Assembly (NCBI GenBank): GCA_029582165.1
Contig: CM055883.1
Location: 15,842,501 to 15,906,500, forward strand
Reading direction: 5' to 3'
DNA from: Portulaca oleracea
Lineage: Eukaryota > Streptophyta > Magnoliopsida > Caryophyllales > Portulacaceae
DNA: 64,000 bases
In this document: positions 55,583-64,000 of the stretch, in pieces
Layout: each line of letters begins with the position of its first letter
Position numbering within the stretch: position 1 is the first letter of the stretch
Made by a program: the position numbers and the translations under genes
Notes under the pieces: generated by a model
What the model was told of the DNA's origin: nothing
What the model saw: only the letters and a program-made list of their open reading frames with translations
Database searches by the model: none

Positions 55583-56780
55583 CTTAAACTAAAAAAGAAG
55601 GTAAAACTTGAAAAAATCGAATTGATTTGAAAGTGTAAAAAAGAGAAGTTTATTTATTTCGTGACTTTATTATTCTTTTAGGCATCCTTTGCATACCGGG
55701 CCACTAATCGGGTCTTTTGACACGTTAGCACAAAGGTGACGGTTTAAGATAACTAGGTTTTCCCTTGAAAGCGGGAGGCCACTACCATAGGGATGCACTC
55801 CACATCACTAAGCATTACCTCTTCCCGTGTTACACTCAAAGGGCTTCCTTGAAGTTCTTTGAGCCATACCTCACACATCTTACTTTTGGGTATGATGAAC
55901 CGGGGTGAGAACATGCGGTAGGCCATGTAACCCAACCATAGAAATCAATGAATTTAGAGCCTTGGTTTAAGTATCCCTTCATGTGTATGCTATGTGATAT
56001 GTGTACCCCTTCCCCTTTTCTTTTCTTTTTGTAAAGAGTCAACCTTAGTTTGCAGGTTCTTGTTCAGGTCCATATAAAATTCATTGAGTTGAGAAAACGA
56101 TTATTCATTAATTAATATAATTAACTCAAAAGCATTATGGTTAGCCCAAGTGGAAGGGCCTATTTATGTTTGAAAGTTGATTATCTTAATCAACAAATAC
56201 AAATTGACTCACCTTTGATGATATTATATGGCCCTTTACGAAATTCTCTTAACAAAGGGCCCAAAAAAGAATTAATTAAAAAGTCCAACAAAGTTAATGG
56301 ATAGCGTCTTAGACTGCATAATAGTCACTAGGCTTCAGTAAATTAATTCATCCATTTAATTAATAAATCCATCATATTTATGGTCAACCCGTTGTTTGGC
56401 CCAACCATATTGGATTTGTCAACTAAGCCTGTAAATTAATTAGGACTCGCTTATTGTTGACTTTATCCAGTCCTTTACAATACCCATTTTCCTCGAGTAA
56501 AAAAATAGAGTATAAAAAGGTTAAAGAAAAATAGGTCGTCAGTCTTGTCGAGCATTATTCCAGTCCGCATAATAGCCAATATAGTTTGAGCTGTCTGAGT
56601 TGTTGGGCCAAGTTACGGATTCTCCATAAAACAGTCGGCCTGTGGATTGGGCCCATCCGAATTGAGAAACACTGACTGAAGCTTGTCAACTCAAGATCCG
56701 CTCGCTATGTATGAGTTTATTCGGCCCTTTATGATGTTCTGTTTTTAGGTCCATATAGAGTTAGGTCATGCACTTCTACA
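55583..56780 (+). other. 5' untranslated region of element C
   Basis: Non-coding, homologous (inverted) to 26811-28047. No gag follows. Confidence 0.7.
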
Positions 56781-56784
56781 AGTG

Positions 56785-57520
56785 GATGAAGTATTTGTTT
56801 CAAAGTCTATATGTGAACGTCTTTTAGTCTTTAGAAACTCTCTTATAAGGTCGTGTCATATGTGAGTCTTTTCTTAAGTCAATATGTGTGTTTTAAAGTC
56901 TAAACCCGGGTCATGGGTGAGTCTTTGTTTTAGAGTCAGGATGTGAGTGTCTTTTTCTTTAGAAAGTATCATATAAGGTCTAGGATGAGTCTTCGTGCTA
57001 GTGTCTACATGTAAGTGTCTTGCATTCCTTAGAAAGTATCATATATGGTCCAGGATAAATCTTTGTGTTAGTGTCTACATGTAAGTGTCTTGCATTCTTT
57101 AGAGAGTATCATATAAGGTCTAGGATTAGTCTCTGTGTTAGTGTCTGCATGTAAGTGTCTTGCATTCTTTAGAGAGTCTCACATAGGTTCATAGGTCATG
57201 AAAACCTATATCGTGGGTGAGTCTGTGTCTAGAGTTGTCATGTAAATATTTGTCTTTTTTTAGGAAGTCTAATGTAAACCCATGTCCTAGGTTAGTCTTT
57301 TCGGGTCAGCATATAGGCATTTGCACTTTAGGAGGTCTCATATGGAATTTAGGACATATAGACCCATCTCGTGGGCAAGTCTTTTCCTTAAGTCAGCATG
57401 TAGAGGTCTTGCATCCTAGGAAGTCTCATGTAGGGTAGTTAGTACTTTTAAACCCATGTCCTGGGTGAGTCTCTCCCGCGTCAGCATATAGGCGTTTTTC
57501 ATCTTAGGAAGTCCATATAG
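56785..57520 (+). repeat. ~70-bp tandem repeat in element C 5' region
   Basis: Clean 70-bp units near 56976-57180 (GTCTAGGAT, GTGTCTACATGTAAGTGTC, TTGCATTC, TTAGAGAGTATCATATA), flanked by degenerate units with AGTCT, CATGTCCTGGGTGAGTCT and TTAGGAAGTCT. About ten units in all, most diverged at the edges. Confidence 0.75.
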
Positions 57521-58300
57521 GCTATTTAGGTCATGCATGCATTGGGATGGGTGTTTCTTGATTTGTCTAGTGTCAAGGTCAAGGCCTGAGCTAACTATAA
57601 AAGGAATATTTGGGATGATGGGAAATTCTGTTGCTACCATAGATTCCGAAGGAATAACATGAAGAATTGTTAGACTTTGGATTCCCCATACGACGATAAT
57701 GAGGGCACATCATCAAAGGAGCTTTAGAAGTAGCTACAGTCCTGGTTGTCAAGCATTTCATTCTCAAAGTCTGTTAGAGTCAGTTCTTCATTGATTTCTT
57801 GAATTTGGTTGCACTTGTTGCTATTTGATCAAACCGAATTTCGTGCTTGTGTTTTTTACTTGAGTTGAGAAATTCTCACATCTATCCATCATCCATATAA
57901 ACCAAGTTTGACAAATTCATCTTCTCTTATCCTTCTATCTTGGTCATATACCTCGTTTTCATCCTTCAGTTTTCTTGAATAGGGTTAGAGAGATAAAGAG
58001 AGATAGTAAAAAAAAAAAAGTGAAAAACTATAGAGTGGCTGGTTTGGAAACCTAGTTGAGGTAAACTGGGAAAAAGGAAAGAAGACCAAAATCATCAGTC
58101 ACATGAAAATGGACATCTTTATGCTCCTAGACCAGCAGCTTTACCAAATGTGCAAAGGACAGAGGACTTGAACTCAACCTTCATTTCACCACCCACATTA
58201 CCCTCATCTTTTCATCCAATCTCGACTTACCACCTACCATTCACATCGTTGACCTCTCCAAACCCTTAAGCCAATCCAAAACGTGTGCTATGACCAGAGG
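57521..58300 (+). other. Unassigned stretch of element C
   Basis: No ORF, repeat or motif I recognise. It occupies the place where gag, protease and RT should be and probably includes deletion scars. Confidence 0.3.
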
Positions 58301-58321
58301 AGATAAGGGGCATGTGAACCT

Positions 58322-58640
58322 TTGTTCAAGAAGTTGAAGAAGGGAAATAAAATAGAATGGGGCGATCAATGTCAAGTTGCTTTTGCAAAAAAAAAAATCA
58401 AGGAGTATTTGCAACATCCACTAGTCCTTATGCCTCCAGTACTAAATGAGTCTCTACTCCTTTATCTTAAAGTAACTAGCGCCGCAATGGGCGCTATGCT
58501 AGCCCAAAAGATAATAGGTCAAGAGAGCGCCATCTATTACTTAAGCAACTCTAGGTTTTACCAAAGGGCGGGTTGTTTTAGATTTCTTGGCCACTTCACC
58601 ATCACAGGAACCTCCAAGCACTCACTTAGAATTCCGAGAT
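58322..58640 (+). pseudogene. RT end / RNase H remnant (element C)
   Basis: Frame with EWGDQCQVAFAKKKIKEYLQ, HPLVLMPPVLNESLLLYL and SAAMGAMLAQ, the start of the gypsy RNase H domain; IYYLSNSRFYQ follows. A run of nine A residues near 58388 may be a frameshift site. Continues into deleted or shifted sequence at about 58600. Confidence 0.72.
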
Positions 58641-58676
58641 GAAGTCATTTTCCTTACAGATGAAGATACGTAGGGA

Positions 58677-59060
58677 ATGTATTTTGACAGAGCTTCCAAT
58701 CAAATGGATTGTGGAATAAGAGTACTACTAATCTCTCCAGAAGGGATACATGTTCCTGTATCTGTGAAGCTGGATTTTCACGTCACAAACAATGCTGCCG
58801 AATATGAAGCCTACATCAAGGGTTTACAAGCTGCTTTGGCCTCACGTATACACCATATAAAGGTCTTTGGAGATTCTAGCCTTATCATCAATCAGGCTAA
58901 GAACACGTGGAAAGTTCATAATGAATGCCTTATGGCATACCAATAGAAGCTTTTGGGACTTGCTGATCAATTTGAGAAGATTAGCTTCCAATACCTTTCT
59001 AGGGATCACAATGAATTGCTTGATGCTCTAGCCATATTCAATGATATCGTTCCCATTAGG
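58677..59060 (+). pseudogene. Archaeal-type RNase H remnant (element C)
   Basis: YFDRASNQMDCGIRVLLI (Asp present), NNAAEYEAYIKGLQAAL (the catalytic Glu, mutated to Lys in D2, is intact here) and KVFGDSSLIIN (Asp present). A TAG at 58945 ends the frame (CATACCAATAG, D2 has CATAAGCT-type coding); FEKISFQYLSRDHNEL-like sequence follows. Diagnostic of the Tat lineage. Confidence 0.75.
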
Positions 59061-59129
59061 CACGCTCCAACGACCAGTAAAAGTAGAGCGGCAGTCTAAA
59101 CCAGCATATGTCTGCAATATAGAGACACA

Positions 59130-59775
59130 AGAAGAAGAAACTTTCTTCGCAAAGGAGAATATCCAACCGATCTAGAGGACAACGGGCAATCAGATCTTTA
59201 GCAGCACAATACTGTTTGATCCAAGATCGCTTGTACAAGAAATCGCCTACAAACATCAATTTGTTGTGCATCGATGCTAAAAGTGCAATGGAGGAGAATG
59301 TAGACCTCACATGAATGGGCACATGGTAGTGAAGAAGATTCAAAGGGCTGGTTGTTATTGGTCTACTATGAAGGCAGATAGCTGGGATTTTATTCGAAGA
59401 CGTCACCAATGCCGGGATTATGCCAATTTGTAATATCAACCTCCCTTGTATTTGACTACTTTGACATCCCATGGCCATTTTCGGTATGGGGTAACGACAT
59501 CATTGGCAAGATACACCCAACAGGAACAGGAGAAGATGAATACACCTTGGTTGCCATTGATTATTTTACTAAGTGGGTAGAGGCAGCCTCTTATGCCAAA
59601 CTCACATCCAAACAAATGGCCGAACTCATCCTTTAGGACATCATATGCCTTGTGGGATCATCAGTGACAATGGAAGCAACTTTCGGAAAGAAGTAGAGAC
59701 TTTGCTCGTTGCTTACCATATTCAGCACCACCAGTCTTCACCATATCTACCCCAAAGCCAAAAGGTGTTGTAACT
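59130..59775 (+). pseudogene. Integrase remnant (element C)
   Basis: Remnants of the zinc-binding region (59220-59430, out of frame, including CRPHMNGHMVVKKIQRAG). The core shows DIIGKIHPTGTGEDEYTLV (first Asp), YFTKWVEAASYAKLTSKQM and IISDNGSNF (second Asp). A TAG at 59634 and a frameshift interrupt it. The segment with the Glu and the C-terminal domain are missing after about 59770. Confidence 0.75.
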
Positions 59776-60215
59776 ATTGTCATCAGAAAGCCGAATAGGA
59801 GTCCATCCCATGGAGAAGAAAGTCGAAAAAAGAGAAGGAAGCAAAGAAAAAACAAAGAGAAAAGAAAGAAGTTGAGAAGGAAATGAGAATTGAGAACACG
59901 AAAATAAGAGTCATGCACACCTCAGAAAATCTCGTTTCAAACCTTCACCTCATCATCCATACACCTGAGCCTTCTATAACCTTCACAAACCTTTCATCCA
60001 TCCATAACTTACACATGAACCCTCAAACCTTCATAACCATCTTTTCGAACCGTTAAGCCTTCCCCGAGGCATTATCCATCAAAGTTGAACTTAAAGAACT
60101 ACGACTGGCTTGATTCCACCTTGGATACGTAGGAAAACCTCTTTAAGGCCCGATCGTTACAAGGAGCATCCTTTGTCCTCAAAATGTTGGTTTTTGAGAG
60201 AAGAAAAAAAAAACA
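59776..60215 (+). other. Start of element C 3' UTR
   Basis: A/G-rich stretch at 59810-59900, then C/T/A-rich sequence without coding signal. In D2 this position holds the antisense ORF; here no trace of it is readable. Confidence 0.4.
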
Positions 60216-60218
60216 ACA

Positions 60219-60384
60219 AGAGAGGCTAGCTTGGAATCCCAGCTGGTTAGCCAAAAGGAGAGTGAGAGAATAAGAGAGGATATCCTGAAAACCCATCAAC
60301 GCAGGGTAGGCAAAAGGAGAGTGAGAGAATAAGAGAGGCTAGCTTGAAAACCCGTCAGGGCAGGATAGGCAAAAGGAGAGTAAA
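60219..60384 (+). repeat. ~59-bp tandem repeat
   Basis: Nearly three units of CAAAAGGAGAGTGAGAGAAT plus AAGAGAGGCTAGCTTGAAAA plus CCCGTCAGGGCAGGATAGG-type sequence. A lone diverged unit recurs at about 61215-61268. Confidence 0.75.
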
Positions 60385-60469
60385 CCCTGGATTTCATCAT
60401 CATCAACCCTCCATCTTCCTTACATCAGACTTGGACATCATTCCATAACCATGTTCCAAGCTTTTCCCA

Positions 60470-60800
60470 AGAGATGATGTCTATCCCATTTGACAATCTC
60501 TTCAAGACACAATCATTCTTGAGTGTCTCCCTATATCATTCATCAATAAAGTCTCATCTAAAATTCCTTTCAACCCTTTCTCAAGAGACGATGTCTATCC
60601 CATTTGACCATCTCTTCAAGATACGATCATTCTTGAGTGTCTCCCTATCTCATTCATCAATAAAGTTTCATCTACCTACCCTTTTCACCTTTTCTCAAGA
60701 GATGATGTCTATCCCATTTGACCATCTCTCCTCCCGATCTAGACACAATCATTCTTAAGTGTCTCCACATCCCATTCATTAATAAACCCATCGTCCACTG
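60470..60800 (+). repeat. 114-bp tandem repeat
   Basis: AGAGATGATGTCTATCCC recurs at 60470, 60584 and 60698, exact 114-bp spacing. Because 114 is divisible by three a frame stays open (MSIPFDHLFK repeats), but nothing else suggests translation. Confidence 0.85.
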
Positions 60801-61129
60801 TCTCCTTCCCCAAACACTTCCTAACCAACCCTTTCTTCCCATCTCACCCTTTAAGGACTTTTTCAGTTCAGTCATTAATGCAAGTATGAGGCTCTGTGTG
60901 GCTTACTTCTCAACAAGAGTGAAAACCGTCTACATCAGATAAGCGGCTAATTGGCAACCACATGATCATGAACAGACTCATAAACAAGCTACTCTAAACT
61001 GGGGGCTCGCACTACCTTTGTGACATCGTTCAAGACATTTATCATAGATAGCTTCAAAGAGGGACACTTACTCCCTATCCTACAAGGTCCTGCATCTTCA
61101 ATCTCATAGACGTCCTAATAATGGTCTCA

Positions 61130-61220
61130 TCAAGAAAAACAAAGGGAAAGAAAAAGAAAAGAAGAAAAAAGAAAAAAAAAGAAGAAAAAAAAGGGAAAAG
61201 AAAAAGAAAAAGAAAAGAGG
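61130..61220 (+). repeat. Purine-rich low-complexity tract
   Basis: About 90 bp of almost only A and G (AAAGAAAAAG patterns). Lies too far from the 3' LTR to be the polypurine primer. Confidence 0.7.
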
Positions 61221-61539
61221 GGCTAACTTGAAAACCCTTCGGGCAAGTTAGGCAAACGGAGAGTTTGAGACTCACTACTAAGGACTATGCCTTCTCCTAT
61301 TTTATGGTCCCCATGCATCATCTCGTCCATCTCCAAGGTGCTCTCCAAAGTAGGACAGTGTCATCAAGAGTCTACGCCAAACCGGGGGCTTGTCATGCAT
61401 CAGCATACATTTGGAAGCAATCAAGGTCATCTACATGATCAGCCTTCAGGCCTGTTGCCTCCATCATTGTTCCCTGGATCGAAACATTGCTCATCCTGAA
61501 TTTTCCTGAAATTTTCCACGAGTGGCCATTATCCTTAGA

Positions 61540-61630
61540 AAGCATTGTCTTAGGGAATCATGGTTTTAGGAAAGCATTGTCTTAGAAAAGCATTGTCTTA
61601 GAAAATCTTTGTCCAAGAAAATCTTTGTCG
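61540..61630 (+). repeat. ~17-bp tandem repeat
   Basis: Units of the form GCATTGTCTTAGAAAA, last two drifting to TCTTTGTCCAAGAAAA; followed by TCGGGGGG. Confidence 0.65.
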
Positions 61631-61739
61631 GGGGGTTGCATTCATTGCATGTAGAATCGCATGTGTAAAGCATGATGTGTCTATCCTGTCTAAACATAAT
61701 AGGTTTGCATTACATCTATAAGTCATGTCAAGGCCTCAT

Positions 61740-61925
61740 AGAGTCAGTGGTCATACGTTGAGTCAGTTGGTTATGCATCAAGTCAGTCTGTCATGCATTG
61801 AGTCAGTCTGTTGTGCATTGAGTTAGTCTGTCATGCATTGATTCAGTCCGTCGTGCATCAAGTCAACCTGTCATGTATCAAGTCAGTTTATTGTACATAA
61901 AGTCGATAGTCATTCATAAATGCAT
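61740..61925 (+). repeat. 20-bp tandem repeat
   Basis: About nine units of CAGTCTGTCATGCATTGAGT with CATCAAGT and GTTGTGC variants. Confidence 0.8.
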
Positions 61926-62339
61926 AAATGCATGAATGCTTTTGTCAAAAACAAAACAAAATTGCATTGTTTGCGCACGAGTTTAATAGACTAGTTGCAC
62001 GCATACCTACATATCTGAAAATAAAAAAGAGAAGAAGCAGGGAAGTGCCACATCGTTGCTCCAGAACGCAACACTAGGGGTTGTTTAAGCCCATATGCTA
62101 TCAGACCGGTCGACATGGTTTGCAATCATTGAGAGCAAGATTAGAGTAAATCTCTAATCCAACTCTTGCTGGATAAGTTAGCATTCAGTCAAGTCATGCA
62201 TCATCAGCCACACACGAGTGGCACATGTCTGACACGAAGAACAAAATCTTCACTTGACTAAAACGGATCAACAATTGGGAAAATTCAAGAATTAATTTCC
62301 CACGGTGAAATTTTGGCACCTATGCGCCTGAAGTAAAAT

Positions 62340-62620
62340 TTATGGAAAATAAGGGCCATCGGCAGAGTTTTGGCGAAGTTCCTCAGCATCAAATTGCCAT
62401 TATCGAGAGCCGCAAGCAGAGCTCGGCACAATCGCAACAATAAGAGTCATCGACATCAGGAAAATCTGATCCGCCTCGGGAAAATCCCTTGGGCACCACC
62501 ATCAACCTCGGGAAAATCTAATCTGCCTCGAGAAAATCTGTTGGCCACCATCAATTGCTTCGGGAAAATCCGATCTGCCTTGGGAAAATTCGTTGGTCAT
62601 CGTCATCAATTTGCCAGACA
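62340..62620 (+). repeat. Degenerate repeat of CCTCGGGAAAATC blocks
   Basis: GCCTCGGGAAAATC or close variants recur about six times at uneven spacing, mixed with CACCATCAA. Confidence 0.6.
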
Positions 62621-63017
62621 GGTAATTTTTCTATATCTCCATCCTCTGTTCAAAATGATCTCACATTTTGCTTTGGTTTCTGTGCAGGGAGTCATCACAG
62701 ACACCAGGTCGTCGCTAAAAGGCGCAACCATCATCCAATTGCCGCATAAAAAGTCGCCAGCTCTTCGGTCACCGACAAAGGGACCACCACCATCCAGCTA
62801 TCACATAAAAGGTCGCTGGCACCATCATCACCCAGGGCCATCGGCAGAGTTTGGATGCAATCCCAATCCTGAGCCACCGACATCGCGCCGATGAAGTCTC
62901 AATCTTCGAGCCATCCTCATCGTGCCCGATGAAGTCTCGACCACCAAAGCCATCAGCATCGCGTCTGGTGAAGTCCTTCGGCATTGAAAATGCTAATAAT
63001 CATCAACACCGACACCG

Positions 63018-63296
63018 AGAAAGACTGGAACTGACACCAAGAAAGATTGGAATCGACACCTGGAAAGACTAGAGCCGACACCGGGAAAGACTAGAGTCGA
63101 CACCGGGAAAAACTGAAATCGACACCGGGAAAGACTGGAGCCGACACTGGGAAAGACTGGAACTGACACCGGGAAAGACTAGAGCCGACACCAGGAAAGA
63201 TTGGAACCGACACCGAAAAAGACTGGAATAGACACTGGGAAAGACTGGAGTCGACACCGGGAAAGATCGGAACCGAAGCCGAGAAAGACTGGAAAA
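63018..63296 (+). repeat. 22-bp tandem repeat
   Basis: About 12-13 units of AAAGACTGGAGTCGACACCGG plus G with scattered changes. Long ORFs on either strand here are a by-product of this repeat. Confidence 0.88.
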
Positions 63297-63697
63297 CTCC
63301 ATGAACCATCGGCATCATGTCTGATAACAAGTAAGGCGTCATTCTCTCCTGAGATCAACAACGACACATTAACAGTCAGGTCGAGCATCATTCTTGCTCG
63401 AGATCATCCCCAAAGAGGCGCATGCTGCCCGCAACTGCGACACAGGACGATTCTTTCAAGTGTCAACCCACACCTTCAAGTAAGGCGTCATTCTCGCCCG
63501 AGATCAACAACGACTCATCGACAGTCAGGTAGAGCATCATTCTTACTCGAGATCATCTCAAAGGAGGCGCATGTCGCCGGCAATCGCGATGCAGAACTCA
63601 GCTTCCAAGCGTCACCCCAGGCTTTGCAATCCAAAGTCACATCCTCAAACTACTTTGAACTTCGTCCTATTCGGACTCGATCAGAGTCAGGGCTCTT

Positions 63698-64000
63698 TGT
63701 AGACACCAGATTTGTAGCAGGACAAATGTACAAATCAAGCATAACAAGAAAAAAGGCTAGCATGAAAGAAAATCCAAAGGGCCTTCCTCAATCAAAAGCT
63801 ATCGGGCCAACCCACCACAAAAAGCCTTCATTTTCCACCCTTTCCACATACATATGCCCACCGTTTCAAATCCCATTTTTTCCACAAGTCTCGCTGGCCC
63901 CATTTCTTTTGATGAGAGTAAAGTACACATCATAAGCTTTCCAACGCCTTTTAAATTGCCTCAATCGGAGTCTGAATGAGAGAGTTATGGTCGTTCGAAG
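63698..64000 (+). repeat. 3' LTR of element C (start only)
   Basis: TGTAGACACCAGATTTG..., colinear with 53801 onward (shared ATCAAGCATAACAAGAAAA and GCTAGCATGAAAGAAAATC). Runs off the window before the hairpin cluster. No clear polypurine tract is seen directly before it. Confidence 0.85.

Larger units (their letters stand above)
53801..64000 (+). mobile_element. Tat/Ogre-type element C, internally deleted
   Basis: 5' LTR 53801-55561, PBS 55565-55582, 5' UTR, a 70-bp tandem repeat, pol remnants (RNase H, archaeal-type RNase H, integrase core) and a long 3' UTR, then a 3' LTR starting at 63698 and running off the window. gag, protease and most of RT are absent. It is the same family as D1/D2 by LTR, PBS, UTR and pol. 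Tandem repeats in the 3' UTR are a reported feature of Ogre elements. Confidence 0.82.

Noticed and set aside
60474..60758. 94-residue ORF with 38-residue repeats
   Set aside because: Produced by the 114-bp repeat whose length is a multiple of three; it lies in an untranslated region of a decayed element.
60219..63296. Possible CRISPR array among the regular short repeats
   Set aside because: Repeats are directly adjacent with no unique spacers, units drift gradually, and the genome context is a plant retrotransposon.
63069..63391. Overlapping minus-strand ORFs with repeated FPVS/FPGV-type residues
   Set aside because: They arise from the 22-bp minisatellite read in several frames; no start context, homology or conservation.

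Overview
This window looks like nuclear, repeat-rich heterochromatin of a flowering plant, probably a eudicot. Almost every readable stretch belongs to Ty3/gypsy LTR retrotransposons or their debris. I recognise Athila-type gag and Athila ORF-1, Tat/Ogre-type pol with the extra archaeal-type RNase H, an initiator-tRNA-Met-primed chromovirus-like element, and primer-binding sites resembling tRNA-Asp, tRNA-Arg and tRNA-iMet. I see no intact host gene, rRNA, tRNA or CRISPR array. Family names come from reading the translations and from memory of the families; no database was searched.

Layout. 1-8896 is an Athila-type element (A) lacking its first ~55 bases. It has LTRs, a tRNA-Asp PBS, a gag-like ORF1 with stop codons, no pol, and a truncated ORF2. 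8511-15655 is a tandem array of about 2.7 units of ~2.59 kb; each unit joins the last ~385 bp of the Athila LTR to a small non-autonomous element called X here. 15656-28068 is minus-strand Tat/Ogre-type sequence (D1: RNase H, RT, protease, gag, 5' UTR, PBS), whose gag is split by a 6.3-kb minus-strand chromovirus-like element (B, 20221-26556) with 919-bp LTRs and an ATTTTG target duplication. 28069 to about 29650 is a Tat LTR. 28981-38965 is a ~5-kb direct tandem duplication; each copy carries part of the Tat LTR, a 2-kb segment with an exon-like piece of a nucleotide-sugar transporter gene, a spliced antisense ORF of plant-mobile-domain/DUF7745 type, and the Tat integrase C-terminus. The rest of the integrase follows to 39659. 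A second Athila-type element (E, 39663-49494) interrupts the Tat pol. Tat RNase H resumes at 49495-50580. 50581-53800 is the 3' UTR and partial LTR of another Tat-like element (F, minus strand). 53801-64000 is a deleted plus-strand Tat element (C) with a complete 5' LTR, pol remnants, a minisatellite-rich 3' UTR and the start of its 3' LTR.

All coding regions are damaged, so nothing here is likely to move alone. A and E share one architecture (gag-like ORF1 with a novel acidic tail, a putative intron, Athila ORF-1-like ORF2, no pol), which suggests a non-autonomous family mobilised in trans. The Tat sequences on the minus strand run RNase H - integrase - antisense ORF - single LTR - gag - protease - RT - RNase H, a circularly permuted order.

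The most unusual signal is a family of short hairpin-like inverted repeats in the Tat LTRs. Their arms change in a compensatory way while the six-base loop stays CGCCTA in U3 and its complement TAGGCG in U5. A different set of dyads (core CGC...GCG) sits upstream of the Athila TATA boxes and again upstream of ORF2.
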